Below are positions 33,311 through 44,216 of a stretch of DNA of 64,000 nucleotides, piece by piece (the first letter of the stretch is position 1; every line of letters begins with the position of its first letter). This DNA is from Streptomyces regalis. Its GTDB lineage: Bacteria; Actinomycetota; Actinomycetes; Streptomycetales; Streptomycetaceae. The stretch lies in the NCBI RefSeq assembly GCF_001509475.1, contig NZ_LLZG01000384.1, positions 1 to 64,000 of the forward strand. The letters run 5' to 3'. The notes under the pieces were generated by a model. That model saw only the letters and a program-made list of their open reading frames with translations. It was not told where the DNA came from and made no database searches. The position numbers and the translations under genes were made by a program.

Positions 33311-36300
33311 GACTCCACGGTAGAGGCTGCTCCGCCTCGGGCGTGGCCGAGAGAGCTGATCCAGGTGCGCACGGCCTCGGACGTCGTCCGGGCATGTTCC
33401 TTGAGGAAGGCGCGGTGGTCCCCGGCGACGTCCACGCACTCGTGCGGCAGGGGCCAGGAGGTCTGCCAGTCGTCGGCGTCGGGGCCGGCCGCCATCTCCG
33501 GTGTGGGTTCCGCGGCACGTATCAGCAGGGTCGGGGTGGTCACCGGTTCCGGAACCCAGTCGAGGAACATCCGCGTGTACGCGCCCATCGCGGCCACCGC
33601 TGTGTCCTCGTCCCCCGTGCACTGGCCCGCTCCCAGCACAGGCGCGACCGTGGCCGGCAGCGCCAGCAGCCAGTCCTTGCTCCTGTTCTCGTCGTTGATG
33701 AGGTAGGTGTCGAGAAGGACTTGGGCGCGTGGCGGGGCGCCGTGTGCTTCGAGGTAACGGGTCACCACATGGGCGACGGCACCACCGCTGGACGCGCCGA
33801 TGACGACGAAGGGCCGGTCTCCCACGTGCCGCAGTACGGTCTCGGCCTGTGTGCGTGCCAGCACCTCCCGGTCGGCGGGTACGGCGTCGCCTTCGCCCAG
33901 TCCCGGATGCGGGAGTTCGATGATCTCCGACTCACCGTCGAAGAAGCGCTGGAACTGCGCGAATTCTCCGCCGGGGAAGTCGAGCGGGGGTTGGAGCCCG
34001 GGGAGGAAGACGAGCACCGGTCCCGTGCTGCCGCTGGTCCGGCGCAGCGCCGGCAGGGCTCGGGTCCGGCTCTCGGAGGCGTCGAAGGTCGGCACCGCCC
34101 AGGAGGCGCCGAGCAGCATGTGCATCGCCGGAACGACGTGGCCGGCCGCACAGAGCTTGCGGTAGAGGGCGGCGAGGCTCTGCGTGGGCATGGGTCGGTC
34201 GCCCGGCGCCGCAGCCGCAGCCGTTGCCGTTGCCGTTGCCGTTGCCGGCAGGTCGCCGAGCAGGTCGAGGATGTGCCGGGTGAGGGACGGTGTCGTGGGG
34301 TGCTCGAACACGACGGCGGCGGGCAGCCGGAGCCCGCAGGCGGCGCCCAGCAGGTTGCGGACCTGGACCGCCATCAGGGAGTCGAATCCCAGATCGGTGA
34401 AGGCTTTTCCGGAGGGCAGCGCGTCGGCGTCGGGGTAGCCGAGGACGTCGGCGATCGCCTGGTGGATCAGCCTGGAGAGGGCTGCCTCCCGTTCCCGGGC
34501 AGGCAGGTCGGCCAGCAGTGTGCGCCAGGCGTCGGGCTGCGCCGCGGCCGGGCCTGCGGGGTGGGAGCGTGGCCCGGACGTCAGGGTCGGCCGGCCGGTG
34601 GGTATCAGCTCGCGCAGTAGCGGAGGCACGGGCGTCGCGGCGGACCGCAGTGCGGCTCGGTCCAGGAGGAACGGTGCCAGTACCGGTTCCCCCTGCTGCA
34701 GGGCCGCGTCGAAGAGTGCCAGGCCCTGCTCGGGAGAGAGCGCGGGGAAACCGTCCTCGGCGAGCTGGGGCCGTCCTCCGCTCCGGCGTAGTTGGGCGGC
34801 CATGCCGTCGGCGTGCTCCCACAGGCCCCACGCCAGCGACACCGCGGGCAGCCCTTGCGCGGCACGGTGGCGCGCCAGGGCGTCCAGGAAGGAGTTCGCG
34901 GCGGCGTAGTTGCCCTGACCGGGGCGGCCCAGCAGGCCCGAGGCCGAGGAGAAGATCACGAATGCCGTGAGGTCCAGGTCCCGGGTCAGCTCGTGGAGGT
35001 TCCAGGCGGCGTCGGCCTTCGGTCGGAGCACCGTTGCCAGTCGTCGCGGGGTCAGCCCCGCCAGGACACCGTCGTCGAGTTCCCCGGCCGCGTGGACCAC
35101 GGCGGCCAGGGGCGGCTCGCTGTTGTCGATCACGTCGGCCAGCGCGGCACGGTCGGCCGCGTCACAGGCGACGATGCGGACCTCGGCTCCCAACTCCTCC
35201 AGGGCAGCGCGCAGTTCCTGTGCTCCGGGCGCCGTGGGGCCCCGGCGCCCCGTGAGCAGCAGATGCCGTACGCCGTGGGCGCGAACCAGGTGCCGGGCCA
35301 GTTCCGCGCCCAGGGCGCCGGTACCACCGGTGATCAGCACCGTGCCCTGCTCGCCGAATGCGCTGCCCCCGGTTCCAGGGCTGGTTCTCATCAGCCGGGG
35401 GGCCGTTGTTCGACCGGCCCGGATGGACATCTGGGGCTCGCCCGTGGCCACGGCCGCAGGAAGCTGCCGCAGCGACTGCGGGTGCCCGTCCACATCGACC
35501 AGGACGACCTGTCCCGGCATCTCCGACTGCGCCGTGCGCACCAGTCCCCAGACGGCGGCCCCCGCCATGTCGGGTACGGCTGCGGTGGCGTTCGGCGTCA
35601 CGACCAGCAGCCGTGTCCCCGCCGAGGCGGGGTCGTCCTGCCAGTTCTGCAACGTCTTGAGCATCCTGGCGGTCAGCACGTGCGTCGCGGACACGGGATC
35701 GGGATCCTCCGCGGCCCCCACGGCCGTGACCACCACCGTGTCGGGGCCGGTCTCGGGGACGGCGGCCGGATGTGCGAGGGCGGGAAGGTACGCCGCGAAG
35801 CCCAGGTCGTCGGGGCCCAGCGTGGTCCAGCGCTGCCCGCCCTCGACGCTCTCGGGTGTCTCCACTGTCTCAACGGGCACCCAGCCGGGTCGCAGCAGCG
35901 CACGCCGAACGAGGTCCTCGGCAGGGTCCTGCTGTGCGTCGGGGAGTTCCCGGGTGGTCAGGGAAGCGACCGAAGCCACCGGCCTGCCCGTCGGGTCGGC
36001 CAGGGTCAACGAGACGGAGTCCGCGCTCACTTCGGTCAGTCTCACCCGTAGTGCCGTGGCTCCGTCCGCGTACAGGCGCACTCCGCTCCAGGCGAACGGC
36101 AGCCGGACGGGCGCCGGTTCCGGGCGAAGGTCTGATGCGGCTGCGGCTGCGGCTACGGCTACGGCTACGGCCAGCAGGGTGGCGTGCACAGCGGCGTCCA
36201 GCAGCGCCGGATGGATCGCGAACCGAGCTGCCTGCGCGGCCTCCGCCTCGGGCAGCTGCACCTCCGCGAACAGTTCGGTGCCGCGGCGCCACATCGCCCG

Positions 36301-37677
36301 GACGCCCTGGAAGGCAGGCCCGTAGGCGAAGCCGTCGTCCACCGCTCTGTCGTAGGCGTCCGAGAGATCCACTTCGACGGCGTCCGGGGGCGGCCACACC
36401 GTGCGGCCGCTCTCGGACAAGTCCTGTTCCCGCGCTTGCGGCCCGTGCACCAGCAGTCCGGTGACATGCCGCGTCCACGCTGTACCGGAGTCGTCCGCGG
36501 AGGAGTCCGGATCCCCGGGGCGGGAGTAGATGTCGACCGACCGTCGGCCCACGGGATCGGCTGTGCCGACCACGACCTGAACGCACACAGCCGCACCCGC
36601 GGGCAGCGGGAGCGGTGCCACGACGACGAGGTCCTCCACCGCGCCGCACCCCACCTGGTCACCGGCGCGGACCGCCATCTCCACGAATGCCGTCGCGGGC
36701 ACCAGGTTCACGCCGGCGACGACGTGGTCCGCGAGCCATGGCTGGGTTTCGGCGGAAAGCAGCCCGGACAGCACCGTGCCCCCCGTGTCCGGCAAGGTGA
36801 ATGCCGGGCCCAGCAGCGGATGGCCCTGGGCGCGTGTCACCGCGGTCGCGTGGACCGCCGTGCTCGGGGGGTCCAGCCAGTACCTTCGGCGCTGGAAGGC
36901 GTACGTCGGCAGGTCCACGCGTCGCGCCCCGCTCCCGGCGAACACGGCGGACCAGTCGATGCCCACACCGCGCACATGGAGCCGCGCCAAGGCGGACAGC
37001 AGGCTCTCCGCCTCCGGCTCGCCCGGCCGGGCGCTCGCGGCGAGCACCGGCTCCGGTGGACCGTCCGTCGGCAGACACTCCGTGGTGGCCGCCGTCAGGA
37101 CAGGGCGCGGCCCCAACTCCATGAACGCCGCGACATTCGCGTCGTACAGCCATCGCACGGTGTCCGCGAACCGCACCGGCAGGCGCGCGTGCCGCACCCA
37201 GTACTCCGCGGAGCACAGGTCTTCGCCGACGCCCGCCGAGACCGCGCTGACGACCGGGGTGCGCGGTGGCCGGAACGTCAGCCGCTCGGCGACGCGGCGG
37301 AACTCGTCGAGCATCGGCTCCACGAGCGGTGAGTGGAAGGCATGGCTCACCCGCAGCCGAACGACTCGTCGTCCCTGCCCGGCAAACCGATCGGCCACGG
37401 ATCGCACGTCCTCGTCCGCCCCGGAGATGACGAGGGAGCGCGGCCCGTTCACCGAGGCGATCGCGACCCGTCCCGCGAGCCCGGACTCCGCCAGGAGCGG
37501 CGCGACTTCGTCCTCCGCCGCGTGCAGCGCCACCATCGCCCCGCCTTCCGGCAGCGCCTGCATCACGCGGCCGCGGGCCGCGACCAGCTCCGCCGCATCG
37601 GCGAGGTCCAGCACACCGGCGACGTGGGCCGCCGCCAGCTCTCCGACCGAGTGGCCCGCGAGGAAGTCCGGTCGCAC
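33307..37677 (-). CDS. Type I PKS, C-terminal part: AT(rest)-DH-KR-ACP-TE (after frameshift)
   Basis: The downstream part of a frameshifted modular PKS. It resumes in the acyltransferase just before the nucleophile ([14 protein letters not shown]) and continues through [15 protein letters not shown] indicates malonyl-CoA. Then come DH ([11 protein letters not shown] matches HxxxGxxxx[12 protein letters not shown] is the second motif) and KR ([13 protein letters not shown] in AGELDDGVL suggests a B-type ketoreductase; SSAS and GNYAAAN supply catalytic Ser and Tyr). An ACP (LGFDSLMAV) and a thioesterase (IGASSGGAV, later GDHRAF) follow. There is no ER. One module with DH and KR would extend a starter acid by a two-carbon enoyl unit. 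Hexanucleotide repeats encode Ala-Thr and Ala-Val runs in two linkers. It can be translated only if the frameshift is bypassed or reinitiation occurs. Confidence 0.88.
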   Translation of the reverse strand: MRPDFLAGHSVGELAAAHVAGVLDLADAAELVAARGRVMQALPEGGAMVALHAAEDEVAPLLAESGLAGRVAIASVNGPRSLVISGADEDVRSVADRFAGQGRRVVRLRVSHAFHSPLVEPMLDEFRRVAERLTFRPPRTPVVSAVSAGVGEDLCSAEYWVRHARLPVRFADTVRWLYDANVAAFMELGPRPVLTAATTECLPTDGPPEPVLAASARPGEPEAESLLSALARLHVRGVGIDWSAVFAGSGARRVDLPTYAFQRRRYWLDPPSTAVHATAVTRAQGHPLLGPAFTLPDTGGTVLSGLLSAETQPWLADHVVAGVNLVPATAFVEMAVRAGDQVGCGAVEDLVVVAPLPLPAGAAVCVQVVVGTADPVGRRSVDIYSRPGDPDSSADDSGTAWTRHVTGLLVHGPQAREQDLSESGRTVWPPPDAVEVDLSDAYDRAVDDGFAYGPAFQGVRAMWRRGTELFAEVQLPEAEAAQAARFAIHPALLDAAVHATLLAVAVAVAAAAAASDLRPEPAPVRLPFAWSGVRLYADGATALRVRLTEVSADSVSLTLADPTGRPVASVASLTTRELPDAQQDPAEDLVRRALLRPGWVPVETVETPESVEGGQRWTTLGPDDLGFAAYLPALAHPAAVPETGPDTVVVTAVGAAEDPDPVSATHVLTARMLKTLQNWQDDPASAGTRLLVVTPNATAAVPDMAGAAVWGLVRTAQSEMPGQVVLVDVDGHPQSLRQLPAAVATGEPQMSIRAGRTTAPRLMRTSPGTGGSAFGEQGTVLITGGTGALGAELARHLVRAHGVRHLLLTGRRGPTAPGAQELRAALEELGAEVRIVACDAADRAALADVIDNSEPPLAAVVHAAGELDDGVLAGLTPRRLATVLRPKADAAWNLHELTRDLDLTAFVIFSSASGLLGRPGQGNYAAANSFLDALARHRAAQGLPAVSLAWGLWEHADGMAAQLRRSGGRPQLAEDGFPALSPEQGLALFDAALQQGEPVLAPFLLDRAALRSAATPVPPLLRELIPTGRPTLTSGPRSHPAGPAAAQPDAWRTLLADLPAREREAALSRLIHQAIADVLGYPDADALPSGKAFTDLGFDSLMAVQVRNLLGAACGLRLPAAVVFEHPTTPSLTRHILDLLGDLPATATATATAAAAAPGDRPMPTQSLAALYRKLCAAGHVVPAMHMLLGASWAVPTFDASESRTRALPALRRTSGSTGPVLVFLPGLQPPLDFPGGEFAQFQRFFDGESEIIELPHPGLGEGDAVPADREVLARTQAETVLRHVGDRPFVVIGASSGGAVAHVVTRYLEAHGAPPRAQVLLDTYLINDENRSKDWLLALPATVAPVLGAGQCTGDEDTAVAAMGAYTRMFLDWVPEPVTTPTLLIRAAEPTPEMAAGPDADDWQTSWPLPHECVDVAGDHRAFLKEHARTTSEAVRTWISSLGHARGGAASTVES

Positions 37678-37680
37678 CCC

Positions 37681-40600
37681 CCCAGGACTCCAGCAGGCGG
37701 AACAGGGCCACCTCGTAGGCGAACAGAGCGGACTGAGTGAAGTCCGTACGGTCGAGCAGAGCGGCCTGCGGCGAACCGGCTTCCGCGAACATCACCGTGC
37801 GCAGCGGGTGTTCCATACGGCGGTCCAGCTCGCGGCACACGTCGTCGAACGCGGCGGCGAAGGCCGGGAACGCCGCGCACAGCTCCCTGCCCATGCCCAC
37901 CTGCTTAGCGCCGTGGCCGGTGAAGAGGAACGCCGTACGGATGCCGGCGTCGTCCGCGACGCCCTGGAACGTCGTGACGCTGTGCTCGCCGCGGGCGAGG
38001 GCGCGCAGTGCTGCCGGTATGCCGTCCGGGTCACCGGCCGGCACCGCTGCCCGGTGGGTCAGCGCGGCCCTCGACACGGCCAGTGAGAAGCCGATGTCGG
38101 TCGGCGACAGGTCGGGGCGGGCGTCCACCCAGGCCGCCAGCCGATGTGCCTGGGCGCGCAGTGCGGCCTCGTCGGCACCGGAGATCAGCCAGGGCACCGC
38201 GGGAACGGGAGATGATTCGGCGTCGGGCGCCGTGGGCTCGGCGGTCGGCTCCGGGGCCTGTTCGATGATGACGTGCGCGTTGGTCCCGCCGATGCCGAAC
38301 GCGGAGACACCGGCCCTGCGCGGGCGGCCGGTCGTCGGCCACGGGCGGGCGGATGTCAGGAGCTCGACTCGGCCCGAGCGCCAGTCCACGTGCGGCGACG
38401 GCGCCTCGGCGTGCAGGGTGCGCGGCAGTACGCCGTGCCGCATGGCCATCACCATCTTGATGACCCCGGCGACGCCCGCGGCCGCCTGGGTGTGACCGAG
38501 GTTGGACTTGACCGATCCCAGCCACAACGGGGGTTGATCCGGGGCACGCCCCTGCCCGTAGGTGGCCAGCAGTGCTTGCGCCTCGATCGGGTCACCGAGC
38601 GTGGTGCCGGTGCCGTGGGCCTCGACCACGTCCACGTCGCTCGGCAGCAGTCCGGTGGTCTCCAGCGCCTGCTCGATCAGCCGCTGCTGTGCCGGTCCGC
38701 TGGGCGCGGTGAGGCCGTTGGAGGCGCCGTCGGAGTTGACGGCGCAGCCGCGCAGCACCGCCAGGACCGGATGACCGTTGCGCCGGGCGTCGGAGAGCCG
38801 TTCGAGGAGCACCATTCCGGCTCCCTCGCTCCATCCGGTCCCGTCCGCCGACGAGGAGAACGACTTGCACCGGCCGTCGGGGGACAGCCCGCGTTGCCGG
38901 CTGAACATGACGAACGACTTCGGAGTCGCCATGACGGTGACGCCCCCGGCCAGGGCGAGCGAGCAGGTTCCCGAGCGCAGCGCTTCGACGGCCGACTGCA
39001 TCGAGACCAGCGAGGACGAGCACGCGGTGTCGACCGTGACCGCGGGCCCGCGGAATCCGAACGTATAGGAGATCCGGCCGGAGGCCACGCTGCCGGCCGA
39101 GCCGATGCCCAGATGGCCTTCCAGCTCGTGGGGACCGTGGAATCGGGTGGCGTAGTCGTTGAACATCACACCGATGAAGACGCCCGTGTCGCTCTCGCGC
39201 AGCGACAGCGGGTCGATCCCGGCGCGTTCCAGCGCCTCCCAGGAGGTCTCCAGCAGCAACCGGTGCTGAGGGTCGGTGGCCAGGGCCTCGCGCGGCGAGA
39301 TCCCGAACAGGGTCGTGTCGAACTCCGCGGCGCGGTGCAGAAAGCCGCCGTGGCGTGTGCAGGAGGTGCCGAACCCGTCCGGATCGGGGTCGTAGAGCGC
39401 TTCCAGGTCCCAGCCCCGGTCGACGGGAAAGCCGGAGATCGCGTCGCCTTCCGCCGTCACCAGCTGCCAGAGATCTTCCGGGGAGTGGACGTCGCCGGGG
39501 TAGCGGCAGCTCATGGCGACGATCGCCACCGGATCGTCGGCCGCGTCGCTCGCACGCCTCCGGTCGGCCGTGCCGGCGCGGGGGCGCGGTTCCTGCGGTT
39601 GCGGTGTGGTGAGCGCGGCCCACAGGTGCCGGGAGACCGCGGCGGGCGTGGGGTGGTCGAAGACCAGCGTGGCCGACAGGCCCAGCCCCGTCAGCTCGCC
39701 CAGCCGCTCGACCAGCGTGGCAGCGCCGACGGAGGTGAGCCCCAGGTCCATGAACGCGCGGTCGGCGTCCAGCCGTTCACCGGGCCCCGCCCCGCACAGT
39801 GCGGCCGTCTCGCTCAGGACCATCTCACGCAGGGCGTCCGGCGAGGCGGGCGGCTCAACCGCGGTCAGGGCGTCGGTGTCCGCACCGGACGGTGAATCCG
39901 TTCGAGCCACGTCGAGGACGCCGGCCGTACGGGCGACCTTGCCGGATGCCGTACGGGGCACAGCCGCGATCTGCTGAATCGCCACCGGGACCTTGTGCTC
40001 GGCGAGCAGGGCCCGGCAATGAGCCAGCACCTGATCCATGTCGAGGTTCTCCCGGCCTGGCACCACCCCGGCGACCGGAACCTCACCCAGGACATGGTGC
40101 GCGGCGCCCGTCACGACGGCGTCGGCGACGCCCGGACAACTCAGCAGCACTTCCTCGATCTCCGCGGGATGGATGTTCTCGGTCGTGGGAACTCCCGCCA
40201 GCACGCTGAACGGGCCGTCGACGTGGTCGCTCGAAGCGCGCACCGCGTGCAGCAGTTCTCCGGGCGCGAGCAGGTCACCTGTGACGTGCGTGCTCGCCCC
40301 GACGGCGACGGTTCCCAGGATCGCGAGCGAGTGCCCGAAGCTGTGGAACAACGGCAGTGGCCACAACAGCCTGTCATCGGCGCGGAACCCGAGAAGCGGG
40401 ACGTAGCACGCGGCGACCGACCACAACGCGCCGCGCTGCGTGGACATCACCCCCTTCGGCCTTCCCGTGGTGCCGGAGGTGTAGAGCAGCCACGCCGTCT
40501 CATCGAGGGTGAGATCGTCCCGTGGGGGTTCGGCGCTGTCCGTGCCGGCCACGTCGCTGAACAGCACGGTCGAAGCGGGGGCGTCCGCGGGGAGCGGGCC

Positions 40601-41011
40601 CTCGCCGGTCAACAGCACGTGTGACGGTCGGCATTCGGGCGGCAGCCGCTTGATGCGGGCCAGGCGTGCGGGGTCGGCGATGACGACGGACGCCCCGCTG
40701 TCGGCGATGAAGTGAGCGAGTTCGGCGTCGGAGGAGCGCGGATTGAGCGGAACGCCGACGGCGCTCGCCCGAAGAACAGCCAGACAACTCTCCACTGTTT
40801 CCACGGAAGTACCGAGGCAGAAAGCCACCCGGTCGCCCCGGCCGACGCCCGCCCGGGCGAGATGCGCGGCCAGTCTGGCGGTGCGCAGCTCCAGGTCCGC
40901 GTAGGAGACACTGCGCGCGGAGTCGGAGAACGCTGTGCAGTCCGGTGTGCGGCCGGCATGCGCCGCGAGCAGCTCGGACAGCGGCAGAACTGTTTCTGTG
41001 CTCAGCATCAT
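37681..41011 (-). CDS. Type I PKS, N-terminal part: loading ligase-ACP-KS-AT(start), broken by a frameshift
   Basis: The upstream part of the same gene. The N-terminus is an acyl-CoA-ligase-like loading domain ([34 protein letters not shown]). About 130 residues that should lie between [10 protein letters not shown] and [10 protein letters not shown] are missing, removing the adenylate-binding core, so this domain is probably dead. A carrier domain (DLGLTSVGA) follows. The ketosynthase is intact ([35 protein letters not shown]). The AT starts with [14 protein letters not shown], but in a run of seven C's (7 G's on the coding strand) at 37677-37683 the frame is lost; six G's would read [14 protein letters not shown]. 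Past that point this frame is nonsense. Start: ATG at 41011 or 41008. Confidence 0.88.
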
Positions 41012-41034
41012 CCAACCCCGGGGACTCAAGCTCC

Positions 41035-41066
41035 GTATGTGCCTTACTGGGTATGTGCCTTACTGG
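41035..41066. repeat. 16-bp tandem duplication at a gene end
   Basis: GTATGTGCCTTACTGG occurs twice head-to-tail at 41035-41050 and 41051-41066. The second copy contains the stop codon and last codons of the macrodomain gene, and the first lies in the spacer before the PKS start. Confidence 0.9.
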
Positions 41067-41575
41067 CGGCCGAGTTGCCGGGCGAACGTGTCGTACGCCT
41101 GGTCGTCGAAGAGGACGAAGCGCACCTCCTCGACCGCTGTCCGCGCGTTGTGGACCGCCTCCACCGCGATACGAGCCGCGTCCTGCATCGGCCACCTGTA
41201 CACACCCGTGGAGATCGCCGGGAACGCGACCGTCCGCGCACCCAGTTCGTCGGCCACCCGCAGCGACTCCCGGTAGCAGGAGGCCAGCAGCTCCGAGCGG
41301 TCCTCGGTGGACGACCAGACCGGGCCCACCGTGTGGATCACATACCGCGCGTCCAGCTCCCCCGCCGTCGTGGCAACCGCCTGCCCGGTGGGCAGGCCCT
41401 TGCCGTACTGGGAGGCGCGCAGCTTGCGGCACTCGTCGAGGATCGCTGGGCCGCCGCGGCGGTGGATCGCGCCGTCGACTCCTCCCCCGCCGAGGAGGGA
41501 GGAGTTGGCGGCGTTGACGATCGCGTCGACGCTCTCTCGCGTGATGTCGCCCTGAACGAGCCTGATGGTGGTCAT
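41060..41575 (-). CDS. Macrodomain protein, O-acetyl-ADP-ribose deacetylase type
   Basis: A 171-residue single macrodomain of the YmdB/MacroD type. It has the opening strand VQGDITRESVDAIVNAANSS, the GGGGVDGAIHRRGGP loop that grips the distal ribose and phosphates, and PAISTGVYRWP. Such enzymes hydrolyse O-acetyl-ADP-ribose and mono-ADP-ribosyl esters on proteins. It is co-directional with P450 (36 bases upstream) and PKS (49 bases downstream), so it sits inside the biosynthetic run. Whether it serves the pathway or is a passenger is unknown. Start at ATG 41575. Confidence 0.92.
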   Translation of the reverse strand: MTTIRLVQGDITRESVDAIVNAANSSLLGGGGVDGAIHRRGGPAILDECRKLRASQYGKGLPTGQAVATTAGELDARYVIHTVGPVWSSTEDRSELLASCYRESLRVADELGARTVAFPAISTGVYRWPMQDAARIAVEAVHNARTAVEEVRFVLFDDQAYDTFARQLGRQ

Positions 41576-41611
41576 GACTGCCTCTATAGCAGCCCCGCCC
41601 CCGATGTCCGG

Positions 41612-42706
41612 CTATTTCCAGGCGACCGGCAGCGCGCGCACCCCGTGGACCGTGCTGGTCGACAAAGTGAGCGAATCGAGCGGTGCCGTCATGCGCAGGG
41701 ACGGGAGCCTGCGGAACAGGGTGGACAGGCCCAGCCGGAGTTCGGTGCGGGCCAGCGACTGGCCGAGGCACTGGTGCAGTCCGTGCCCGAAGGCGAGGTG
41801 ACCGCCGGCGTCGCGGCGGACGTCGAGGGCGTCGGGGTCGGCGTACACGGAGGGGTCGCGGTTGGCGGCCTGCAAGGCCACGACCACACCCTCCCCCGCG
41901 CGGATGCGGACCCCGGACAGGTCGACGTCCTCCGTGGCGATCCGCCGTATCCCGGAGTGGATGACGGTCAGATGGCGCAGGAGTTCCTCGACGGCGGACG
42001 GCCACAGGGAGTCGTCGGCGCGCAGTGCGTCCAGTTGGGCCGGGTTCTGCAGCAGGGCGATCACAGCCAGCGGGAACATGTTCGCCGTCGTCTCGTGGCC
42101 CGCCAGGAGGAGCAGCGAGACCATGCCTGTGGCCTCGTCGAGCGTGGCCTCGCCGGTCGCGACGCGCTCGGTGGCCAGGCGGGAGATCAGGTCGTCGGCA
42201 GGGTCCTGCGCGCGGCGCTCGATCAGGGCGCGCAGATAGCCGTAGAGCGCCATGCGCGCCGACATCGCCTCGGCCGGGTCGCCGGCGACGCTGGTGAGGG
42301 CGTTGGACTTCTCGCGGAAGAAGCCGTGGTCCTCGTAGGGGACGCCGAGCAGTTCGCAGATGGCCAGGGTGGGCAGGGGCAGTGCGTACGCCGCGACCAG
42401 GTCCGCCTGCGTCGCGTCGCCGTCCGTCATCGCGTCCAGCAGGTCGTCGCAGATGCGCTGGATCGCGTCCTCCATCTGCTCGATGCGCCGGAAGGTGAAG
42501 TCGGGGATCAGCATGCGGCGCAGCCGGGTGTGGTCCGGCGGGTCCATCTGGTGGAAGAGACCGGGCGCCTGCGGCGGTGCTCCGGGGCGGGTGTGGGGGA
42601 AGCCGGGACGGTTGGCGTCCGCGCTGAAACGGGGATCGGCGAGAACCGTACGGGCGTCCTCGTGACCGGTGATCAGCCAGGGGCTGTTGTCGCCCCAGAT
42701 CGTCAC
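41612..42706 (-). CDS. Cytochrome P450, with a probable frameshift at its 5' end
   Basis: The cysteine-thiolate monooxygenase core is intact: PRFSADANRPGFP region, I-helix LLLAGHETTANM, ExxR as VEELLRH, and heme-binding loop FGHGLHQCLGQSLAR. The 364 residues from the in-frame GTG lack the usual first ~30. These are encoded just upstream in the same frame (LPTIRPLLDPAPEYAKWQSE) but have no start. A GTG at 42798 overlapping the upstream stop (GTGA) begins VTTTRP in the neighbouring frame. A one-base loss in the C-rich stretch near 42780 would explain this. The protein may be untranslated or N-terminally shortened. Likely role: hydroxylation of a secondary metabolite made by the adjacent genes. 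Confidence 0.85.
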   Translation of the reverse strand: MTIWGDNSPWLITGHEDARTVLADPRFSADANRPGFPHTRPGAPPQAPGLFHQMDPPDHTRLRRMLIPDFTFRRIEQMEDAIQRICDDLLDAMTDGDATQADLVAAYALPLPTLAICELLGVPYEDHGFFREKSNALTSVAGDPAEAMSARMALYGYLRALIERRAQDPADDLISRLATERVATGEATLDEATGMVSLLLLAGHETTANMFPLAVIALLQNPAQLDALRADDSLWPSAVEELLRHLTVIHSGIRRIATEDVDLSGVRIRAGEGVVVALQAANRDPSVYADPDALDVRRDAGGHLAFGHGLHQCLGQSLARTELRLGLSTLFRRLPSLRMTAPLDSLTLSTSTVHGVRALPVAWK

Positions 42707-42794
42707 CCGGCGGATCGGCTCCTCGGACTGCCACTTGGCGTATTCGGGGGCCGGGTCGAGCAGGGGGCGGATCGTGGGGAGGGGCGGGTGGTCG

Positions 42795-44216
42795 TCACTT
42801 CTGCGTGCCTTCCATTGCGTCGGGGGTCTCGTGCAGGGCCGCGAGGTCCAGCAGCAGGGACTTGACCTCCGTGGCCGCGTAGGCCTCCTTCGCCTGCTCC
42901 GACTCCGGCTGCGGCTGCGGCTGCGAACACAGCAGTACGGGGCCGTAGTCGGGGTCGGCGGGAAGGCGGCCGTGGCTGCCGCGGACGCCGGAGGGGTCGA
43001 GGGGGACGGTCTTGAGGCGGTAGCGGAAGCCGAGCTTCTTGCGGGCGACCTGACCGACGGCGCGCAGTTTCACCGCGGGGACGGTCTCGTCGTAGAGGAG
43101 CTCGGCGGGGTCGTAGCCGGGCTTGCGGTGGATCTCGACCTGGCGGGCGAAGTCGGGGGCGCGGGCGTCGTCCAGCCAGTAGTAGTACGTGAACCAGGCG
43201 TCGGGGTCGGCGAGTGCGACGAGTTCGCCGGAGCGCTCGTGGTCCAGGCCGTGGGCCGCCTTGCCGTCGGCGTCCAGCACCTGCTCCACACCGTCGAGTT
43301 CGGCGACGAGCTTCGCGACCGTGTCGACGTCTGCCGGGTCGCGGACGTAGACGTGGGCGACCTGGTGGTCGGCGACCGCGAAGGCGCGCGAGGTCCACGG
43401 GTCCAGGTACTCCATGCCGTCCTGCGTGTACACCTCCAGCAGCCCGGCCCGGCGCAGGGCGCGGTTGATGTCGACGGGGCGGGAGACGGGCGTGATGCCG
43501 TACTCGCTGAGCGCGACGACGGTGGCGCCCTCACTGAGGAAGTGGTCGATCAACGGGCGCAGGGCGTCGTCGAGTTGGCGGGCGGCGCGGATGGTGGCGG
43601 GTGAGTCGGGGCCGGAGCGCTGGGGCTCGTAGTCCATCTGCGGGATGTAGACGAGGGTGAGGTCGGGGCGCTTTTCGTCGAAGACCTGGCGGGCGGCGGC
43701 CAGGATCCACTGGGTGGAGGGCATGCCCGCGTTCGGGCCCCAGTAGGTGAACAGGGGGAACGGGCCGAGCCGGTCGGTGAGTTCGTCGTGCAGGGACGGC
43801 GGCCAGGTGTAGCAGTCGGGTTCCTTGCGGCCGTCGGAGTAGTAGACGGGGCGCGGGGTGACCGTCCAGTCGACGTCGGCGCCCATCGCGTACCACCAGC
43901 AGATGTTGGCGACCTTGTAGTCGGGGTTGGTCCTGCGGGCCGTCTCCCAGATCTTCTCGCCGCCGACGAGTGCGTTGTGCTGGCGCCACAGCATGACTTC
44001 GCCGAGGTCGCGGAAGTACCAGCCGTTCGCCACCGCGCCGTGCGTGGACGGGGGTTCGCCGGTGAGGAGGGTGGACTGGACGGTACAGGTCACGGCGGGG
44101 AGCACGGTGTCGAGCCGGGCCTGGAAGCCGCGTTCGCCGAGGGCGGCGACGGCCGGCATGTGCTGCAGCAGCTTCGAGGTCAGGCCGACGATGTCGAGTA
44201 CGACCACGCGGTTCAT
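42795..44216 (-). CDS. EboF-type nucleotide pyrophosphatase/phosphodiesterase
   Basis: A 473-residue member of the alkaline-phosphatase superfamily (type I phosphodiesterase/nucleotide pyrophosphatase). It has VVLDIVGLTSKLLQHMPAVA at the start, the metal/nucleophile region AVTCTVQSTLLTGEPPSTHG (Thr nucleophile), YIPQMDYEPQR and VALSEYGITPV with metal-binding Asp/His positions. In Ebo clusters this is the EboF position. Its ATG overlaps the eboE stop (ATGA), so the two are coupled. The far C-terminus has a Gln-Pro repeat (QPQPQPES). The substrate is unknown; a phosphorylated or prenyl-linked metabolite is a reasonable guess. Confidence 0.85.
   Translation of the reverse strand: MNRVVVLDIVGLTSKLLQHMPAVAALGERGFQARLDTVLPAVTCTVQSTLLTGEPPSTHGAVANGWYFRDLGEVMLWRQHNALVGGEKIWETARRTNPDYKVANICWWYAMGADVDWTVTPRPVYYSDGRKEPDCYTWPPSLHDELTDRLGPFPLFTYWGPNAGMPSTQWILAAARQVFDEKRPDLTLVYIPQMDYEPQRSGPDSPATIRAARQLDDALRPLIDHFLSEGATVVALSEYGITPVSRPVDINRALRRAGLLEVYTQDGMEYLDPWTSRAFAVADHQVAHVYVRDPADVDTVAKLVAELDGVEQVLDADGKAAHGLDHERSGELVALADPDAWFTYYYWLDDARAPDFARQVEIHRKPGYDPAELLYDETVPAVKLRAVGQVARKKLGFRYRLKTVPLDPSGVRGSHGRLPADPDYGPVLLCSQPQPQPESEQAKEAYAATEVKSLLLDLAALHETPDAMEGTQK

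Noticed and set aside
36659..37676. Continuation of the upstream PKS frame beyond the G7 tract
   Set aside because: The translation becomes Arg/Gly-rich nonsense, while the correct AT/DH sequence is in the other frame.
37675..37685. Programmed ribosomal frameshifting at the G7 tract
   Set aside because: No downstream pseudoknot or known precedent in modular PKSs could be shown by eye; mutation or sequencing error is simpler. Left open in the findings.
40712..42865. A 717-residue plus-strand frame across PKS, macrodomain and P450
   Set aside because: Low-complexity shadow of three recognisable minus-strand genes.
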